Part shown: positions 6,088-7,127 of the stretch, piece by piece
How positions within the stretch are numbered: position 1 is the stretch's first letter
Layout: each line of letters starts with the position of its first letter
Origin: Phycisphaerae bacterium
GTDB lineage: Bacteria; Planctomycetota; Phycisphaerae; Phycisphaerales; SM1A02
Length of the DNA stretch: 7,127 nt
NCBI GenBank assembly: GCA_018665385.1
Contig: JABJDN010000148.1
Span: 1 to 7,127 of the forward strand
Reading direction: 5' to 3'
Notes under the pieces: generated by a model
Database searches by the model: none
Seen by the model: only the letters and a program-made list of their open reading frames with translations
Told to the model about the DNA's origin: nothing
Program-made: the position numbers and the translations under genes

Positions 6088-6136
6088 TTCAAATTCGATG
6101 ACCCCTTCACTATATTTTGTGTAGAAATGGTGCAAA
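6088..6136. promoter_or_regulatory. Divergent promoters with overlapping -10 boxes (small Cys-rich gene / ycjF-like gene)
   Basis: Plus strand: TTCAAA (6088-6093), 17-nt spacer, TATATT (6111-6116); transcription would begin near 6123 and give the YcjF-like gene a leader of about 100 nt. Minus strand: TTTGCA (6136 down to 6131), 16-nt spacer, TATAGT (6114 down to 6109); transcription would begin near 6102 and give the small Cys-rich gene a leader of about 50 nt. The two -10 boxes share 6111-6114. The perfect palindrome TTGAATTCAA (6083-6092) overlaps the plus-strand -35. This is the best-formed promoter pair in the window. Confidence 0.45.
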
Positions 6137-6156
6137 CAGTCTTGTTACTGCACAAT

Positions 6157-6180
6157 TGCAAGTAAAACTCTGTACTTGCA
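6157..6180 (+). repeat. Perfect 8-8-8 inverted repeat in the ycjF-like leader
   Basis: TGCAAGTA (6157-6164) and TACTTGCA (6173-6180) are perfect inverted copies separated by eight bases. They lie between the candidate promoter and the start codon of the YcjF-like gene, about 45 bases before the latter. The element could be an operator or a leader hairpin. TGCA occurs at four places between 6131 and 6180, so part of the match may reflect local composition. Confidence 0.45.
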
Positions 6181-6224
6181 TGTTCGATGAAATATCGGAG
6201 CGTAGATTACTAATAAGGAAGAGT

Positions 6225-7094
6225 ATGAAAAAGTACGCTTTTTATGCTGTGTTCTTGGGATTGTTAGTGCTGCTTATAAGTTGGAGTGCGCAAGGGTGCA
6301 TAGAACTTATCCAATCAGGATTTGCACAAAGTATGTTCCTCGGGTGGTGCGTAGTACTTGGTTTTACTTCAGTCGTAACAGGAATCTTGTATCTTCTGTC
6401 AATTGAGTGCAGAGGATATGTAGCGGTTCGCAGGGTAGATGCCCTCGCTGCTTCCTTGCAGGATAACGATTTGCGACTATCTAGAAAATACACAGTGAAA
6501 TGGCTTGCAACACTGTCGCAAACTGAACGAATTGCAATGGTGGAACAAGCCACCTCTGTACATGAAATCCGTACTATTCTGTTGCCGATTGTCGACATGA
6601 TCGACACAAAAATTGATGCAGTAATAGCAAAAGAATCGTTGCTTACTGGAGCAGTAGTTGGAATTTCGCCGTGGCCAATGATTGACGGCGCTGTAGTCGC
6701 TTGGAGGCAACTTCGATTGATGCGTTCTATTGCAATCGCATATGGTGCTCGGCCTGGAACGATTGGAACAATACGATTGCTGAAAAAAGTTGTATTCTCA
6801 GTCGCCTTTGCAGATGCTTCAGAACACGTAATGCAATGGATTTCAGCAAAAATCCCGTCTATGGGCGGGTTTATACCATCAGCAGGGCAGGCAGTGGCAG
6901 CTGCAGTGCTTACAGCGAGGCTCGGAAAAACTTGTAAATCAGCTTGCAGGCCACTAAAAATTGGAAAGGGCAAGTCGCCGTCTACGTTTTCAAAAATGAA
7001 GCGTTTTTGTAAACAATCCTTGCGGCAGTATCGAAAGCATGAGTGTACCCCTCCAACCAGTGGAAGGGCCACCACTCGAAGCGCTGACTCTTGA
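6225..7094 (+). CDS. YcjF/DUF697-family inner membrane protein
   Basis: YcjF-family proteins are inner membrane proteins of unclear function, in E. coli encoded next to the P-loop protein YcjX. The 289-residue product has two N-terminal membrane segments, at about 5-22 and 37-59, then a charged region at about 60-135. The DUF697 core follows: TGAVVGISPWPMIDGAVVAW at 141-160, RQLRLMRSIAIAYGARPG at 161-178 and a helical stretch with VAFADASE at 193-200. It ends with AVLTARLGK...CRPLK at 227-245, matching the E. coli YcjF pattern from memory. The last 40 residues are basic and low in hydrophobics, and overlap another ORF. The start at 6225 is set by AAGGA at 6215-6219, five bases upstream; the open frame reaches further back but without this support. 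E. coli YcjF is about 60 residues longer, mostly at the N-terminus. No ycjX-like gene is visible on either side. Confidence 0.82.
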   Translation: MKKYAFYAVFLGLLVLLISWSAQGCIELIQSGFAQSMFLGWCVVLGFTSVVTGILYLLSIECRGYVAVRRVDALAASLQDNDLRLSRKYTVKWLATLSQTERIAMVEQATSVHEIRTILLPIVDMIDTKIDAVIAKESLLTGAVVGISPWPMIDGAVVAWRQLRLMRSIAIAYGARPGTIGTIRLLKKVVFSVAFADASEHVMQWISAKIPSMGGFIPSAGQAVAAAVLTARLGKTCKSACRPLKIGKGKSPSTFSKMKRFCKQSLRQYRKHECTPPTSGRATTRSADS

Positions 7095-7127
7095 AGTACA
7101 TACCCCACCTGTGATTTTAGGAAGGCG
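7039..7127 (+). CDS. Start of an overlapping downstream ORF, possibly FHA-domain protein (partial)
   Basis: From ATG at 7039 a frame different from the YcjF-like gene stays open to the window end for 29 codons. It overlaps the last 56 bases of that gene. The predicted peptide begins MSVPLQPVEGPPLEAL and continues TLEVHTPPVILGR. The pattern of a beta-strand followed by hydrophobic residues and LGR is how many FHA (phosphothreonine-binding) domains begin, but 29 residues are too few to decide. The first in-frame stop upstream is at 6997-6999, so this is the first ATG. No clear Shine-Dalgarno sequence is present; translational coupling to the preceding gene would be the likely mode. It could also be a chance frame. 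Confidence 0.38.
   Translation, partial: MSVPLQPVEGPPLEALTLEVHTPPVILGR

Noticed and set aside
6051..6161. Longer start for the small Cys-rich protein (ATG at 6161) and the overlapping minus-strand frame 5869-6135
   Set aside because: No ribosome binding site at 6161 and the added peptide would cross the candidate promoter; the other frame overlaps the mqo stop and lacks protein-like features.
7045..7075. Possible hairpin AGTGG/CCACT near the end of the ycjF-like gene
   Set aside because: Only five base pairs with an eight-base loop and no T-run; it lies within coding sequence.
6242..7108. 288-codon minus-strand ORF opposite the ycjF-like gene
   Set aside because: The plus strand encodes clear DUF697 motifs with membrane segments and a Shine-Dalgarno site; the reverse frame gives no recognisable protein.
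1..7127. CRISPR array, tRNA, insertion sequence, toxin-antitoxin or defence system
   Set aside because: No repeated spacers, cloverleaf, transposase, terminal repeats or recognisable defence protein were seen on either strand; the genes look like ordinary chromosomal functions.

Overview
The window looks like chromosomal DNA from a Gram-negative bacterium. The evidence is an MltA-type lytic transglycosylase with a lipoprotein signal, a TatA translocase subunit, and a menaquinone-type respiratory context. By eye the base composition is moderately AT-leaning and even across all genes, with no island, insertion sequence, phage gene, CRISPR array, tRNA or rRNA. The mix of a long (614 aa) UbiD-family decarboxylase, a Helicobacter-type malate:quinone oxidoreductase and a plain TatA would fit Planctomycetota (Phycisphaerae-like) or a similar environmental phylum. 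That placement is a low-confidence inference.

Layout from left to right. (i) 1-597, minus: N-terminal part of an ABC-2-type ATPase, cut by the window edge. (ii) 620-2464, plus: UbiD-family decarboxylase, divergent from the ABC gene across only 22 bp. (iii) 2441-3658, minus: MltA lipoprotein, whose 3' end overlaps that of ubiD. (iv) 3770-4099, plus: tatA, divergent from mltA. (v) 4143-4514, minus: small cupin protein. (vi) 4547-5887, plus: malate:quinone oxidoreductase (mqo), divergent from the cupin gene, with a perfect 8-3-8 inverted repeat touching the mqo start codon. (vii) 5889-6050, minus: a 53-residue Cys-rich single-pass membrane protein with a good ribosome binding site, which I regard as a real and easily missed gene. 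(viii) 6225-7094, plus: YcjF/DUF697-family membrane protein. (ix) 7039-window end, plus: start of a further ORF overlapping the YcjF-like gene, possibly with an FHA-type N-terminus.

The genes alternate strand almost one by one, so most are probably transcribed alone from short divergent intergenic regions. In each divergent gap, -10-like hexamers on the two strands overlap or share bases. The ABC, ubiD and mqo starts lack a Shine-Dalgarno sequence and have a TANNNT box 6-7 nt upstream, which suggests leaderless mRNAs. tatA, cupin, the small membrane protein and the YcjF-like gene have clear Shine-Dalgarno sequences.

Functionally, Mqo passes electrons from malate to quinone, and a UbiD-type enzyme may act in making the quinone. 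MltA and TatA serve the cell envelope. I see no convincing new multi-gene system. The most interesting items are the small Cys-rich protein, the palindrome at mqo, and the compact bidirectional, apparently leaderless promoters.
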